DNA of 64,000 nucleotides from CBDHDN01 sp965261585. GTDB taxonomy: Bacteria > Pseudomonadota > Alphaproteobacteria > UBA6615. How positions within the stretch are numbered: the stretch's first letter is position 1; every line of letters begins with the position of its first letter. A program made the position numbers and the translations under genes. The stretch spans positions 1 to 64,000 of the forward strand of contig CBDHDN010000024.1 in the NCBI GenBank assembly GCA_965261585.1, written 5' to 3'. This document shows, piece after piece, positions 27,044 to 36,741 of the stretch. Below the pieces are notes generated by a model. The model was not told the DNA's origin, did no database searches, and saw only the letters and a list, made by a program, of their open reading frames with translations.

Positions 27044-27102
27044 ACGGCGCAAATTGCTGCCGCGCGCGCCGCCAACCCCTGCTGGTCCTTAAGGATTTGC
27101 TG

Positions 27103-27131
27103 TTGACGGGTATTGGGCCCCTGAGTAGTAT
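27103..27131 (+). promoter_or_regulatory. Sigma70-type promoter for rpsL-rpsG-fusA-tuf
   Basis: TTGACG (27103-27108), a 17-base spacer and TAGTAT (27126-27131), a close match to the housekeeping consensus, 60 bases after the rpoC stop. It would give a leader of about 180 bases before rpsL. Confidence 0.72.
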
Positions 27132-27243
27132 CCGCGCGCCTCTACGGGGCTGGCAGTAGACCTCATTGGGCTAAACGCAGCCGCAGGCGATAACTGGACA
27201 GAAATAGAGCCAAGCCGTACGGATCGGCGAAAACGAGTCCGTC

Positions 27244-27276
27244 GCAGACAGGGCTGACCTGCGTCTGCAATTTTTT
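27244..27276 (+). promoter_or_regulatory. Attenuator-like hairpin in the rpsL leader
   Basis: GCAGAC (27244-27249) pairs with GTCTGC (27263-27268); inside, AGG pairs with CCT around GCTGA with a GC bulge. AATTTTTT follows (27269-27276). It ends 40 bases before the rpsL ATG and lies downstream of the promoter at 27103, so it could terminate transcription before the str genes. The copy 1 equivalent is 10593-10625. Confidence 0.6.
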
Positions 27277-27316
27277 GTAGCAACGCCCGCTTGACGCGGT
27301 GAGGAACGAGGGCCGG

Positions 27317-27688
27317 ATGCCGACGATCAATCAGTTGATCCGCAAGCCACGACAGCAACCGGTGAAACGCAACAAGGTGCCGGCGCTGCAGGCCTGTCCG
27401 CAGAAGCGCGGCGTCTGTACTCGGGTCTACACGACAACGCCGAAGAAGCCGAACTCGGCCCTGCGCAAAGTCGCGCGCGTGCGCCTGACGAACGGGTTCG
27501 AGGTGACCAGCTATATCCCGGGCGAGGGCCATAACCTGCAGGAACACTCGGTCGTCATGATCCGCGGCGGCCGCGTCAAGGACCTGCCCGGTGTCCGCTA
27601 TCACGTCATTCGCGGCACCCTGGATACCCAGGGCGTGCCCGACCGCCGCCAGCGCCGTTCGAAGTACGGCGCCAAGCGCCCGAAATAG
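27317..27688 (+). CDS. rpsL: 30S ribosomal protein S12
   Basis: 123 residues, exactly the family length. ATG gives MPTINQLIRK; an in-frame GTG six codons upstream is ignored. The decoding-centre segment TTPKKPNSALRKVARV contains the Lys at which streptomycin resistance arises (Lys43 in E. coli numbering), and GRVKDLPGVRYH contains the second such Lys, so the predicted allele is sensitive. rpsG follows after 9 bases. Confidence 0.97.
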   Translation: MPTINQLIRKPRQQPVKRNKVPALQACPQKRGVCTRVYTTTPKKPNSALRKVARVRLTNGFEVTSYIPGEGHNLQEHSVVMIRGGRVKDLPGVRYHVIRGTLDTQGVPDRRQRRSKYGAKRPK

Positions 27689-27697
27689 GAAACCGCC

Positions 27698-28168
27698 ATG
27701 TCGCGCCGCCGCCGCGCCGAAAAACGCGAGGTCCTGCCCGATCCCAAATTCGGCGACCGGACGATCAGCAAGTTCACGAACTCGCTCATGCGCGACGGCA
27801 AGAAGTCGGTGGCGGAGCGCATCATCTATGGCGCCCTCGACGACATCTCGCAGAAGATGGGGGACGACCCGGTCAAGGTCTTCCACTCGGCGATTGACAA
27901 CATCAAGCCGCACCTTGAGGTGCGCTCGCGCCGCGTCGGCGGTGCCACCTATCAGGTGCCGATCGAGGTGCGGACCATCCGGGCTCAGGCATTGGCGTTC
28001 CGCTGGCTGATCGGCAGCGCGCGCAAGCGCTCGGAAAACACGATGGTTGAGCGCCTGTCCCGCGAACTGATGGATGCCGCGAACAATCGCGGCACCGCCG
28101 TCAAGAAGCGTGAAGACACCCACCGGATGGCCGAGGCCAACAAAGCATTCTCACACTACCGCTGGTAG
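27698..28168 (+). CDS. rpsG: 30S ribosomal protein S7
   Basis: 156 residues. The basic N-terminus (MSRRRRAEKREVLPDPKFGD) and the C-terminal THRMAEANKAFSHYRW are typical. S7 binds the 3' major domain of 16S rRNA, starts head assembly and contacts the E-site tRNA. In E. coli it is the autogenous repressor of the str operon. It lies between rpsL and fusA with short gaps. Confidence 0.97.
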   Translation: MSRRRRAEKREVLPDPKFGDRTISKFTNSLMRDGKKSVAERIIYGALDDISQKMGDDPVKVFHSAIDNIKPHLEVRSRRVGGATYQVPIEVRTIRAQALAFRWLIGSARKRSENTMVERLSRELMDAANNRGTAVKKREDTHRMAEANKAFSHYRW

Positions 28169-28188
28169 CTCTAAAGGTTCGCACCACG

Positions 28189-30270
28189 ATGGTCGCTGCT
28201 CGCCAGACCCCGCTCGAGCGCTATCGCAATATCGGCATCATGGCCCACATCGATGCCGGTAAGACGACGACGACGGAACGCGTCCTCTACTATACCGGCC
28301 GCTCCTACAAGATCGGCGAGGTCCACGACGGCAATGCCCAGATGGACTGGATGGAGCAAGAGCAGGAGCGCGGCATAACGATCACGTCGGCGGCGACGAC
28401 GTGTGCCTGGCGCGATCACCGCATCAACGTCATCGACACGCCTGGCCACGTCGACTTCACGATCGAGGTCGAGCGCTCGCTGCGCGTGCTCGACGGCGCC
28501 GTTGCGGTGTTCGATTCCGTCGCCGGGGTCGAGCCCCAGTCCGAGACGGTGTGGCGCCAGGCCGACAAGTATCGGGTGCCGCGCATCTGCTTCATCAACA
28601 AGATGGATCGCGTCGGCGCCGACTTCCTGCGCTGCGTCGAGATGATCGCCGACCGCCTTGGCGCACAGCCATTGGTGCTGCAGCTGCCGGTCGGGGCCGA
28701 GGCCGAATATCGCGGTGTGGTCGACCTGGTGAAAATGCAGGCCGTGATCTGGCGGGACGAGGCGCTTGGCGCCGAGTTCTACTACGACGACATCCCCGCG
28801 GAGCTGACCGCCGCTGCCGCGACCTGGCGCGATCGACTGGTCGAGCTGGCGGTTGAGCATGACGACACGGTCATGGAAGCGTATCTCGAGGGCCAGGTTC
28901 CCGACGAGGCGACGCTGAAGGCCTGTATCCGCAAGGGCGCGCTGGCCGGGGCGTTCGTGCCGGTGCTCAACGGCTCGGCGTTCAAGAACAAAGGCGTGCA
29001 GCCGCTGCTCGACGCCGTCGTCGACTATCTGCCGTCGCCCCTGGACGTCCCGCCGGTCGTCGGCGTGAAGCCGGGCACGGATGACGAGGTCAGGCGCGCG
29101 ACGGCCGATGAAGCGCCCTTTGCCGCTCTGGCCTTCAAGATCATGAGCGACCCGTTCGTCGGGTCGCTCAGTTTCATTCGGGTCTACTCCGGCGTACTGG
29201 AAAGCGGAAGCAGTCTGCTCAACAGCGTCAAGGACAAGCGTGAGCGGGTCGGCCGCATGCTGTTGATGCATGCCAACGACCGTGAGGACGTGAAGTCCGC
29301 GCGGGCCGGCGACATCGTTGCGCTGGCCGGCCTCAAGACGACGACGACCGGCGACACGCTGTGCGACCCCAGCGCGCCGATCGTGCTCGAGCGCATCGAG
29401 TTCCCCGAGCCGGTGATCGAGATCGCCGTCGAGCCGAAGACCAAGGCGGACCAGGAGAGGATGGGCTCGGCGCTCGGCCGTCTGGCCGCCGAGGATCCGT
29501 CGTTCCGCGTTACCTCCGACCCCGAAAGCGGGCAGACGATCATCAAGGGCATGGGCGAGCTGCATCTCGAGGTCCTGGTCGACCGCATGAAGCGGGAGTT
29601 CAAGGTCGACGCCAACGTCGGCGCGCCCCAGGTCGCCTACCGCGAGACGATCTCGCGGTCGGTCGAGGTCGACTACGTGCACAAGAAACAGACCGGCGGC
29701 AGCGGCCAGTTTGCCCGGGTCAAGCTGTTGTTCGAGCCGCAGAAAAGCGGCTCCGGCGTCACGTTCGAGAGCGCCATCAGCGGCGGCGCGATCTCGCGCG
29801 AGTACATTCCCGGCGTCCAGAAGGGCGTTCGCGGCGCCACGGAGTCCGGGATTATCGCCGGTTTCCCGGTCATCGACCTCAAGGCGACACTGATCGACGG
29901 TGACCAGCACGACGTCGATTCCTCGGTCATGGCATTCGAGATCGCGGCCCGCGCGGCGTTTCGCGAAGCGCTCGACAAGGCCGCGCCGAAGTTATTGGAG
30001 CCGATCATGAAGATCGAGGTGGTGACGCCGGAGGAGTATGTCGGCGACATCATCGGCGACCTCAACAGCCGGCGCGGGCAAGTCTCGGCGATGGACACGC
30101 GCGGCAACGCCCGCACGATCAACGCGACGGCGCCGCTGGCCAACATGTTCGGCTACGTCAATACGCTGCGCTCGATGAGCCAAGGGCGCGCCACATTCAC
30201 GATGGTGTTCAGTCACTACGACCAGGTGCCGCGGGCCGTCGCGGAAGAGGTCGTGGCCAAGATGGCCTGA
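28189..30270 (+). CDS. fusA: Elongation factor G
   Basis: 693 residues, full length. The GTPase domain carries AHIDAGKTTTTE (residues 19-30), RGITITSAATT (switch I), DTPGHVDF and NKMD. Domains II-V follow, with domain IV GGSGQFARVK intact here. EF-G drives translocation of tRNA and mRNA after peptide transfer. ATG at 28189 is 20 bases after rpsG, and the tuf gene starts 33 bases after the stop. Copy 1 is truncated by frameshifts. Confidence 0.98.
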   Translation: MVAARQTPLERYRNIGIMAHIDAGKTTTTERVLYYTGRSYKIGEVHDGNAQMDWMEQEQERGITITSAATTCAWRDHRINVIDTPGHVDFTIEVERSLRVLDGAVAVFDSVAGVEPQSETVWRQADKYRVPRICFINKMDRVGADFLRCVEMIADRLGAQPLVLQLPVGAEAEYRGVVDLVKMQAVIWRDEALGAEFYYDDIPAELTAAAATWRDRLVELAVEHDDTVMEAYLEGQVPDEATLKACIRKGALAGAFVPVLNGSAFKNKGVQPLLDAVVDYLPSPLDVPPVVGVKPGTDDEVRRATADEAPFAALAFKIMSDPFVGSLSFIRVYSGVLESGSSLLNSVKDKRERVGRMLLMHANDREDVKSARAGDIVALAGLKTTTTGDTLCDPSAPIVLERIEFPEPVIEIAVEPKTKADQERMGSALGRLAAEDPSFRVTSDPESGQTIIKGMGELHLEVLVDRMKREFKVDANVGAPQVAYRETISRSVEVDYVHKKQTGGSGQFARVKLLFEPQKSGSGVTFESAISGGAISREYIPGVQKGVRGATESGIIAGFPVIDLKATLIDGDQHDVDSSVMAFEIAARAAFREALDKAAPKLLEPIMKIEVVTPEEYVGDIIGDLNSRRGQVSAMDTRGNARTINATAPLANMFGYVNTLRSMSQGRATFTMVFSHYDQVPRAVAEEVVAKMA

Positions 30271-30303
30271 TCGAAACAGTCGAAGACACGGAGATCGGAG
30301 ACA

Positions 30304-31494
<1,191 letters not shown>

Positions 31495-31516
31495 CGGCGC
31501 TTTATGAGAGCATCGG

Positions 31517-31534
31517 CGGCCCCGGACGGGGCCG
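31517..31534 (+). terminator. Hairpin between tuf and rpsJ
   Basis: CGGCCCC-GGAC-GGGGCCG forms a perfect 7-bp stem 22 bases after the tuf stop, within the 67-bp gap before rpsJ. No T-run follows. It may be a partial terminator or a processing/stability element that sets the ratio of str and S10 messages. Confidence 0.4.
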
Positions 31535-31561
31535 TCGATCTGCAAACGGACACACAACGAC

Positions 31562-31870
31562 ATGGACAGTCAACATATTCGCATCCGCCTGAAGGCCTTC
31601 GATCACCGAATCCTGGATCAGTCGGCCAAGGAGATCGTGAACACCGCCAAGCGCACCGGCGCGGCGATCCGCGGTCCCGTGCCGTTGCCGACGTCGATCA
31701 ACAAGTACACCGTGCTGCGCTCGCCCCACATCGACAAGAAGTCGCGCGAGCAGTTCGAGGTCCGCACCCACAAGCGGCTGCTGGACATCATCGATCCGAC
31801 GCCGCAGACGGTCGACGCGCTGATGAAGCTCGACCTGGCCGCCGGCGTCGACGTCGAGATCAAGCTGTAG
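31562..31870 (+). CDS. rpsJ: 30S ribosomal protein S10
   Basis: 102 residues. Contains KAFDHRILDQSAKEIV and the conserved LPTSINKYTVLRSPHIDKKSREQFE loop region. S10 sits in the 30S head and is also NusE, the partner of NusB and NusG in antitermination. It opens the S10 series (rpsJ-rplC-D-W-B-rpsS-rplV-rpsC-rplP-rpmC-rpsQ). Confidence 0.97.
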   Translation: MDSQHIRIRLKAFDHRILDQSAKEIVNTAKRTGAAIRGPVPLPTSINKYTVLRSPHIDKKSREQFEVRTHKRLLDIIDPTPQTVDALMKLDLAAGVDVEIKL

Positions 31871-31880
31871 GGACAAGACC

Positions 31881-32666
31881 ATGCGAACTGGCTTGATTGC
31901 GCAGAAAGTCGGCATGACGCGAGTGTTCAACGACGCCGGCGGCCATGTTCCGGTCACCGTGCTGAAGCTCGATGACTGCCGGGTCGTGGCCCGCCGCAGC
32001 GCCGACAAGGAGGGCTATGACGCCCTGCAGATCGGCATCGGTGCGGCCAAGGCCAAGCGGGTCGACCGGGCGATGCGCGGCCACTATGCCAAGGCCAAGG
32101 TGGCGCCGAAGCGGCGCCTCGTTGAGTTCCGCATCAGCGCCGATGCCGGCGTCGACGTCGCCGCCGAGTTGCGGGCCGACCACTTCGTCGCCGGCCAGTT
32201 CGTCGACGTCACCGGCCGCTCCATCGGCAAAGGCTTTGCCGGTGTCATAAAGCGGCACAACTTCAGCGGCATGCGGGCCAGCCACGGCGTCTCGGTTTCC
32301 CATCGCGCGCACGGCTCGACCGGGCAGTGCCAGGATCCCGGCAAGGTCTTCAAGGGCAAGAAGATGGCCGGACACCTTGGCGATGCGCGGGTCACGGTGC
32401 AGAACCTGAAGATCGTTGCGACCGACGTCGACGCCGGGCTGATCATGGTCAAGGGCGCCGTGCCTGGGGCCAAGGGCGGCTACGTGCTGGTGCGTGACGC
32501 GGTCAAGCGCCCGGCGCCCGATGACGTTCCGTTCCCGGCCGCCGTCGCAGCAGCCGAACCCACCACGGCGCCCGCCGCGGACGAGGCCGGCCCGGCCGAC
32601 GCACCAGCTGCAGACGCAGCCGCCGACGCTGGCGCGACGGCCGACAAGCCGGCGGACGAGGCCTGA
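31881..32666 (+). CDS. rplC: 50S ribosomal protein L3 with long C-terminal extension
   Basis: 261 residues, against about 209 in E. coli. Residues 1-210 are ordinary L3, with MRTGLIAQKVGMTRVF at the start and the HGSTGQCQDPGKVFKGKKMAGH loop that reaches to the peptidyl-transferase centre. Residues 211-261 are a low-complexity tail of Ala, Pro, Asp and Glu. L3 nucleates 50S assembly. It starts 10 bases after rpsJ and ends 3 bases before rplD. Confidence 0.96.
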   Translation: MRTGLIAQKVGMTRVFNDAGGHVPVTVLKLDDCRVVARRSADKEGYDALQIGIGAAKAKRVDRAMRGHYAKAKVAPKRRLVEFRISADAGVDVAAELRADHFVAGQFVDVTGRSIGKGFAGVIKRHNFSGMRASHGVSVSHRAHGSTGQCQDPGKVFKGKKMAGHLGDARVTVQNLKIVATDVDAGLIMVKGAVPGAKGGYVLVRDAVKRPAPDDVPFPAAVAAAEPTTAPAADEAGPADAPAADAAADAGATADKPADEA

Positions 32667-32669
32667 GCG

Positions 32670-33290
32670 ATGAAGTGCAAGGTCATCAATCTGGACAACA
32701 AGGCAGCCGGCGAGGTCGACCTCGACGACGCCGTCTTCGGCCTCGAGGTGCGCCGCGACATCCTGGCGCGCATGGTCAACTATCAGCTGGCGAAGCGGCG
32801 GCAGGGCACCCACAAGACCAAGGGCGTGTCCGAGATATCCGGTACGACCGCGAAGCCTTGGCGCCAGAAGGGCACGGGCCGGGCCCGCGCCGGCACGACG
32901 CGCGCGACCCAGTTCCGCGGTGGCCAGGTTGCCTTCGGCCCGGTCGTGCGCAGCCATGCCCACGACATGCCGAAGCGGGTGCGCAAGCTGGCGATGAAGA
33001 CGGCGCTGTCGGCCAAGCAGCGCGACGGCAAGCTGATCGTTCTCGACGCCGCCGTCGTCGACGAGGCGAAGACCAAGCCGCTGGCCGAGAAACTGCGCAA
33101 GATCGGCCTGCAGTCGGCGCTGATCGTCGATGGGGCCGAGGTCAATCAGAACTTCGTGCGCGCCGCGCGCAACATTCCGCGGATCGATGTACTGCCGCGC
33201 CAGGGCGCCAATGTCTACGATATCCTGCGCCACGACACGCTGGTCCTCACCAAGGACGCCGTAGCCCAGTTGCAGGAGCAGTTGCGATGA
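32670..33290 (+). CDS. rplD: 50S ribosomal protein L4
   Basis: 206 residues. The extended loop lining the exit tunnel, KPWRQKGTGRARAGTTRATQ, lies near residues 67-86, and macrolide-resistance changes occur in this loop in other bacteria. In E. coli, L4 controls its own operon by attenuation; no such leader is obvious here. The stop overlaps the start of rplW (ATGA). Confidence 0.96.
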   Translation: MKCKVINLDNKAAGEVDLDDAVFGLEVRRDILARMVNYQLAKRRQGTHKTKGVSEISGTTAKPWRQKGTGRARAGTTRATQFRGGQVAFGPVVRSHAHDMPKRVRKLAMKTALSAKQRDGKLIVLDAAVVDEAKTKPLAEKLRKIGLQSALIVDGAEVNQNFVRAARNIPRIDVLPRQGANVYDILRHDTLVLTKDAVAQLQEQLR

Positions 33291-33616
33291 CGACGAACGC
33301 CAAGCCGCGCGGCCGCGTCAAGCTGACCCGTGGGCGCATGTACGACGTCATTGGCGCGCCGGTCATCACCGAGAAATCGACCGTCGTGTCGGAGCATAAC
33401 CAGGTCGTCTTCCGCGTGCCGCTGACCGCGACAAAACCGGAGATTCGCGCGGCAGTTGAGGGCTTGTTCGACGTCAAGGTAACGGCGGTCAACACGTTGC
33501 GCCAGAAGGGCAAGGTCAAGATGTGGCGCGGCCGGCGTGGCCGCCGGCCCGACCGGAAGAAGGCCGTGGTCACGCTGGCCGAGGGCAACTCGATCGACGT
33601 GTCGACGGGGATCTAA
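33287..33616 (+). CDS. rplW: 50S ribosomal protein L23
   Basis: 109 residues. ATG at 33287 overlaps the rplD stop by an ATGA junction, which supports this start and gives a basic ~17-residue lead before MYDVIGAPVITEKST. That internal Met (33338) is the other possible start. L23 lies at the tunnel exit and is the docking site for trigger factor and SRP. rplB follows after 4 bases. Confidence 0.94.
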   Translation: MTTNAKPRGRVKLTRGRMYDVIGAPVITEKSTVVSEHNQVVFRVPLTATKPEIRAAVEGLFDVKVTAVNTLRQKGKVKMWRGRRGRRPDRKKAVVTLAEGNSIDVSTGI

Positions 33617-33620
33617 CGCG

Positions 33621-34442
33621 ATGGCCTTGAAGCAATACAGACCAATGACGCCGGGCCAGCGCGGGCTCGTCCTGGTCGACCGCCGCGATCTGTGGAAGGG
33701 CGACCCGGTCAAGCAGCTGACCGCGGGCCTGTCGAAGCAAGGCGGCCGCAACAACACCGGACGCATCACCGCGCGCCGCCGCGGCGGCGGTCACAAGAGA
33801 CTTTATCGGGTCGTCGATTTCAAGCGCCGCAAGTTCGACGTTCCCGGCACGGTTGAGCGCATCGAGTACGACCCGAACCGCACGGCATTCATCGCCCTGC
33901 TGCGCTATTCGGATGGCGAGCTGAGCTACATCCTGGCGCCGCAGCGGCTGCAGGTCGGCGGCGCGGTGGTCGCCGGCGAACGCGTCGACGTGAAGCCGGG
34001 CAACGCCATGCCGCTGCGCTCGATCCCTGTCGGCACGATCGTGCACAATGTCGAGATGCGGCCGGGCAAGGGTGGCCAGATCGCGCGCGCGGCGGGCACG
34101 TATGTTCAGCTGGTCGGCCGCGACGGCGGTTATGCGCTGCTCAAGCTGGCCTCGGGCGAGGTGCGCATGGTGCGGGCCGAGTGCATGGCGACGATCGGCG
34201 CGGTGTCGAACCCGGACCAGGCCAACATCAAGCTTGGCAAGGCCGGCCGCAAGCGCTGGCTGGGCAAGCGTCCATCGGTGCGCGGCGTCGCCATGAACCC
34301 GATCGACCATCCCCATGGCGGCGGCGAGGGCCGCACCTCGGGCGGTCGCCACCCGGTGACGCCGTGGGGCAAGCCGACCAAGGGCAAGCGCACGCGCAGC
34401 AACAAGAAGACCGATTCGCTGATCGTTCGGCGGCGGCGCTAG
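33621..34442 (+). CDS. rplB: 50S ribosomal protein L2
   Basis: 273 residues. ATG at 33621 gives MALKQYRPMTPGQRG; the frame runs further upstream into rplW without L2 similarity. The C-terminal HPHGGGEGRTSGGRHP includes the conserved His implicated in peptidyl-transferase function, followed by the basic tail. L2 contacts 23S rRNA domain IV and helps join the subunits. Confidence 0.96.
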   Translation: MALKQYRPMTPGQRGLVLVDRRDLWKGDPVKQLTAGLSKQGGRNNTGRITARRRGGGHKRLYRVVDFKRRKFDVPGTVERIEYDPNRTAFIALLRYSDGELSYILAPQRLQVGGAVVAGERVDVKPGNAMPLRSIPVGTIVHNVEMRPGKGGQIARAAGTYVQLVGRDGGYALLKLASGEVRMVRAECMATIGAVSNPDQANIKLGKAGRKRWLGKRPSVRGVAMNPIDHPHGGGEGRTSGGRHPVTPWGKPTKGKRTRSNKKTDSLIVRRRR

Positions 34443-34460
34443 AGGCAAGGAGACCGGCAC

Positions 34461-34739
34461 GTGGCACGCTCCGTATGGAAAGGTCCGTTTGTCGACGGCT
34501 TTCTCTTGAAGAAGGCCGAGCGCGGCCGGCAGTCCGGCCGCAACGATGTAATCAAGATATGGTCGAGGCGCTCGACCATATTGCCGCAATTCGTCGGCCT
34601 CACCTTCGGTGTGCACAACGGTCACAAGTTCCTGCCGGTGCTGGTCACCGAGAACATGGTCGGTCACAAGTTCGGCGAGTTTTCCCCGACGCGCACCTAT
34701 GTCGGCCACGCCGCCGACCGCAAGGCGAGGAGGGGCTGA
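34461..34739 (+). CDS. rpsS: 30S ribosomal protein S19
   Basis: 92 residues, normal length. Starts with GTG preceded by AAGGAG; MARSVWKGPFVDGFLLKK is the universal S19 start. Contains WSRRSTILPQFVG and GHKFGEFSPTRTY. S19 forms a complex with S13 in the 30S head near the A site. Confidence 0.97.
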   Translation: MARSVWKGPFVDGFLLKKAERGRQSGRNDVIKIWSRRSTILPQFVGLTFGVHNGHKFLPVLVTENMVGHKFGEFSPTRTYVGHAADRKARRG

Positions 34740-34742
34740 GCC

Positions 34743-35123
34743 ATGGGCAAGCGCTCGGTACTCCGCAAGCTCGCCGACAACGAGGCGGGCGCCTATCTGC
34801 GCGGCCTGCGGACCAGCCCGCAGAAGCTGAACGACATTGCCGAGAGCATTCGCGGCAAGAAGGTTCAGACCGCGCTGACGGAGTTGACGTTCTCGCACAG
34901 GCGCATCGCCGGGGCCGTCAAGAAAGCGCTGGAAAGCGCCGTCGCCAACGCCGAGAACAACCACCAACTCGACGTCGACCGGCTGGTCGTCGCCCAGGCC
35001 AGCGTCGGCCGCGGGCTTGTCATGAAACGTTGGCGCCCGCGTGCGCGTGGCCGTGCGGGGCGCATCGTCAAGCCGCTCTCCAACCTGCGGCTAGTCGTGC
35101 GTGAAGTCGGGGAGGAAGCATAG
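34743..35123 (+). CDS. rplV: 50S ribosomal protein L22
   Basis: 126 residues. The beta-hairpin that lines the exit tunnel is encoded near the C-terminus (VGRGLVMKRWRPRARGRAGRI), with a fully normal core. Starts 3 bases after rpsS behind a GAGGAGG-like site. L22, with L4, forms the tunnel constriction. Confidence 0.96.
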   Translation: MGKRSVLRKLADNEAGAYLRGLRTSPQKLNDIAESIRGKKVQTALTELTFSHRRIAGAVKKALESAVANAENNHQLDVDRLVVAQASVGRGLVMKRWRPRARGRAGRIVKPLSNLRLVVREVGEEA

Positions 35124-35125
35124 TC

Positions 35126-35806
35126 ATGGGTCAGAAGGTCAACCCGATCGGTCTGAGACTCGGCGTCAACAGGACGTGGGATTCGCGCTGGTACGCGGAG
35201 GGCCGGTCCTACGGCAAGCTGCTGCACGAGGATCTGGACCTGCGCCGCATGCTGCAGCGCCGGCTGTCGGGCGCCGGCGTCAGCCGCATCGTCATCGAGC
35301 GGCCGGCCAAGAAGGCGCGGATCACGATCCATACCGCGCGGCCCGGCGTTGTCATCGGCAAGAAGGGCGCCGACATCGAGAAACTGCGCGTCGACCTCGC
35401 GCGCAAGACCGGTTCCGAGGTCAGCCTCAACATCGTCGAGGTACGCAAGCCCGAGATCGACGCCGTCCTGGTGGCCGAGAACATCGCCCAACAGCTCGAA
35501 CGTCGCGTCGGCTTTCGCCGGGCGATGAAGCGCGCGGTGCAGAATGCGATGCGCCTCGGTGCGCAGGGTGTCCGGGTCATGTGCGGCGGCCGCCTGGGCG
35601 GCGCCGAGATCGCGCGCACCGAGCAATATCACGAGGGCAAGGTGCCGCTGCACACGCTCCGGGCCGACGTCCACTACGGCACGGCGACGGCGAAGACGAC
35701 CTACGGTACGTGCGGCGTCAAGGTCTGGGTCTACAAGGGCGACATCATGGAGCACGACCCGATGGCCCAGGATCGGCGCGCCGAGGAGTTGCAGGTCGGC
35801 CGCTGA
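35126..35806 (+). CDS. rpsC: 30S ribosomal protein S3
   Basis: 226 residues. MGQKVNPIGLRLGVNRTWDS at the start, the KH motif GVVIGKKGADIEKLR near residues 72-86, and the C-terminal domain with GCxVKVW-type sequence (GTCGVKVWVYKGD). S3, with S4 and S5, forms the mRNA entry channel and its helicase activity. Starts 2 bases after rplV. Confidence 0.97.
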   Translation: MGQKVNPIGLRLGVNRTWDSRWYAEGRSYGKLLHEDLDLRRMLQRRLSGAGVSRIVIERPAKKARITIHTARPGVVIGKKGADIEKLRVDLARKTGSEVSLNIVEVRKPEIDAVLVAENIAQQLERRVGFRRAMKRAVQNAMRLGAQGVRVMCGGRLGGAEIARTEQYHEGKVPLHTLRADVHYGTATAKTTYGTCGVKVWVYKGDIMEHDPMAQDRRAEELQVGR

Positions 35807-35837
35807 GCGCGGTCGGCTGAGTAACGGCAGGTGAGCA

Positions 35838-36251
35838 ATGCTTAGTCCCAAGCGAACGAAGTTCCGCAAGCAGCACAAGGGCCGCGTGCACGGCCGGGCG
35901 ACGTCCGGCACGGCGCTGAACTTCGGTTCCTACGGCCTCAAGGCGGTGACGCCGGGCCGCGTCACGGCGCGCCAGATCGAGGCCGCGCGGCGGGCGATCA
36001 CGCGCCACATGAAGCGCGCCGGCAAGGTGTGGATCCGCATCTTCCCCGACGTGCCGGTCAGCCAGAAGCCGGCCGAGGTTCGCATGGGCAAGGGCAAGGG
36101 CACGCCGGAATTCTGGATGGTGCGGGTCAAGCCCGGCCGCGTCATGTTTGAGATCGAAGGCGTGGCGCCGGATCGCGCGCGCGAAGCGTTTGCCCTGGCC
36201 TCGGCGAAGCTGCCGCTGCAGACCAGGTTCGTCAGCCGCGTGGCGGGGTGA
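35838..36251 (+). CDS. rplP: 50S ribosomal protein L16
   Basis: 137 residues, normal length. MLSPKRTKFRKQHKGRVHG start, ARRAITRHMKRAGKVWIRI and the MGKGKGTPEFW loop are visible. L16 contacts the A-site tRNA elbow and is among the last proteins added to the 50S subunit. rpmC begins 8 bases after its stop. Confidence 0.97.
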   Translation: MLSPKRTKFRKQHKGRVHGRATSGTALNFGSYGLKAVTPGRVTARQIEAARRAITRHMKRAGKVWIRIFPDVPVSQKPAEVRMGKGKGTPEFWMVRVKPGRVMFEIEGVAPDRAREAFALASAKLPLQTRFVSRVAG

Positions 36252-36259
36252 GGCAGGAC

Positions 36260-36457
36260 ATGAAGGCGACGGAAGTACGCACTAAAAGCGACGACGAGCT
36301 GGCCGACCAACTGCTCGCGCTCAAGAAGGAGGCCTTCAACCTCCGCTTTCAGCGGGCCAGTGGCCAGCTCGAGAACACGGCCCGTGTCCGCCAGGTCCGG
36401 CGCGACATCGCCCGCATCAAGACCGTGGTTGGCTCACGCCGGCCGGCCGCGAAGTAG
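36260..36457 (+). CDS. rpmC: 50S ribosomal protein L29
   Basis: 65 residues. ATG at 36260 gives MKATEVRTKSDDELADQL, the family pattern; an in-frame GTG four codons upstream overlaps the rplP stop. Contains LRFQRASGQLENTARVR. L29 is a two-helix protein at the tunnel exit next to L23. Confidence 0.95.
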   Translation: MKATEVRTKSDDELADQLLALKKEAFNLRFQRASGQLENTARVRQVRRDIARIKTVVGSRRPAAK

Positions 36458-36466
36458 GAGAAAGAG

Positions 36467-36706
36467 ATGCCGCGACGCACGCTTACCGGGACCGTGGTCA
36501 GCGACAAGATGGACAAGACCGTGGTCGTGCGGGTCGATCGGCGGGTCATGCATCCGCTCTACAAGAAGTTCGTCACGCGGTCGAGCCGCTTTGCCGCGCA
36601 CGACGAAGGCAATGCATACGCAACCGGCGATCTGGTCCGCATCCGCGAATGCCGGCCGATTTCGCGGCGCAAGCGATTCGAAGTCGTCGAGAAACTCGGC
36701 GCCTGA
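36467..36706 (+). CDS. rpsQ: 30S ribosomal protein S17
   Basis: 79 residues, an OB-fold primary rRNA-binding protein. MPRRTLTGTVVSDKMDKTVVV and the C-terminal ECRPISRRKRFEVVE are characteristic. Start preceded by AGGAG. It ends the S10 series; rplN starts 35 bases later. Confidence 0.96.
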   Translation: MPRRTLTGTVVSDKMDKTVVVRVDRRVMHPLYKKFVTRSSRFAAHDEGNAYATGDLVRIRECRPISRRKRFEVVEKLGA

Positions 36707-36741
36707 CGCCGATCCGCGGCGCGCGACAGGGGTATTGAACA

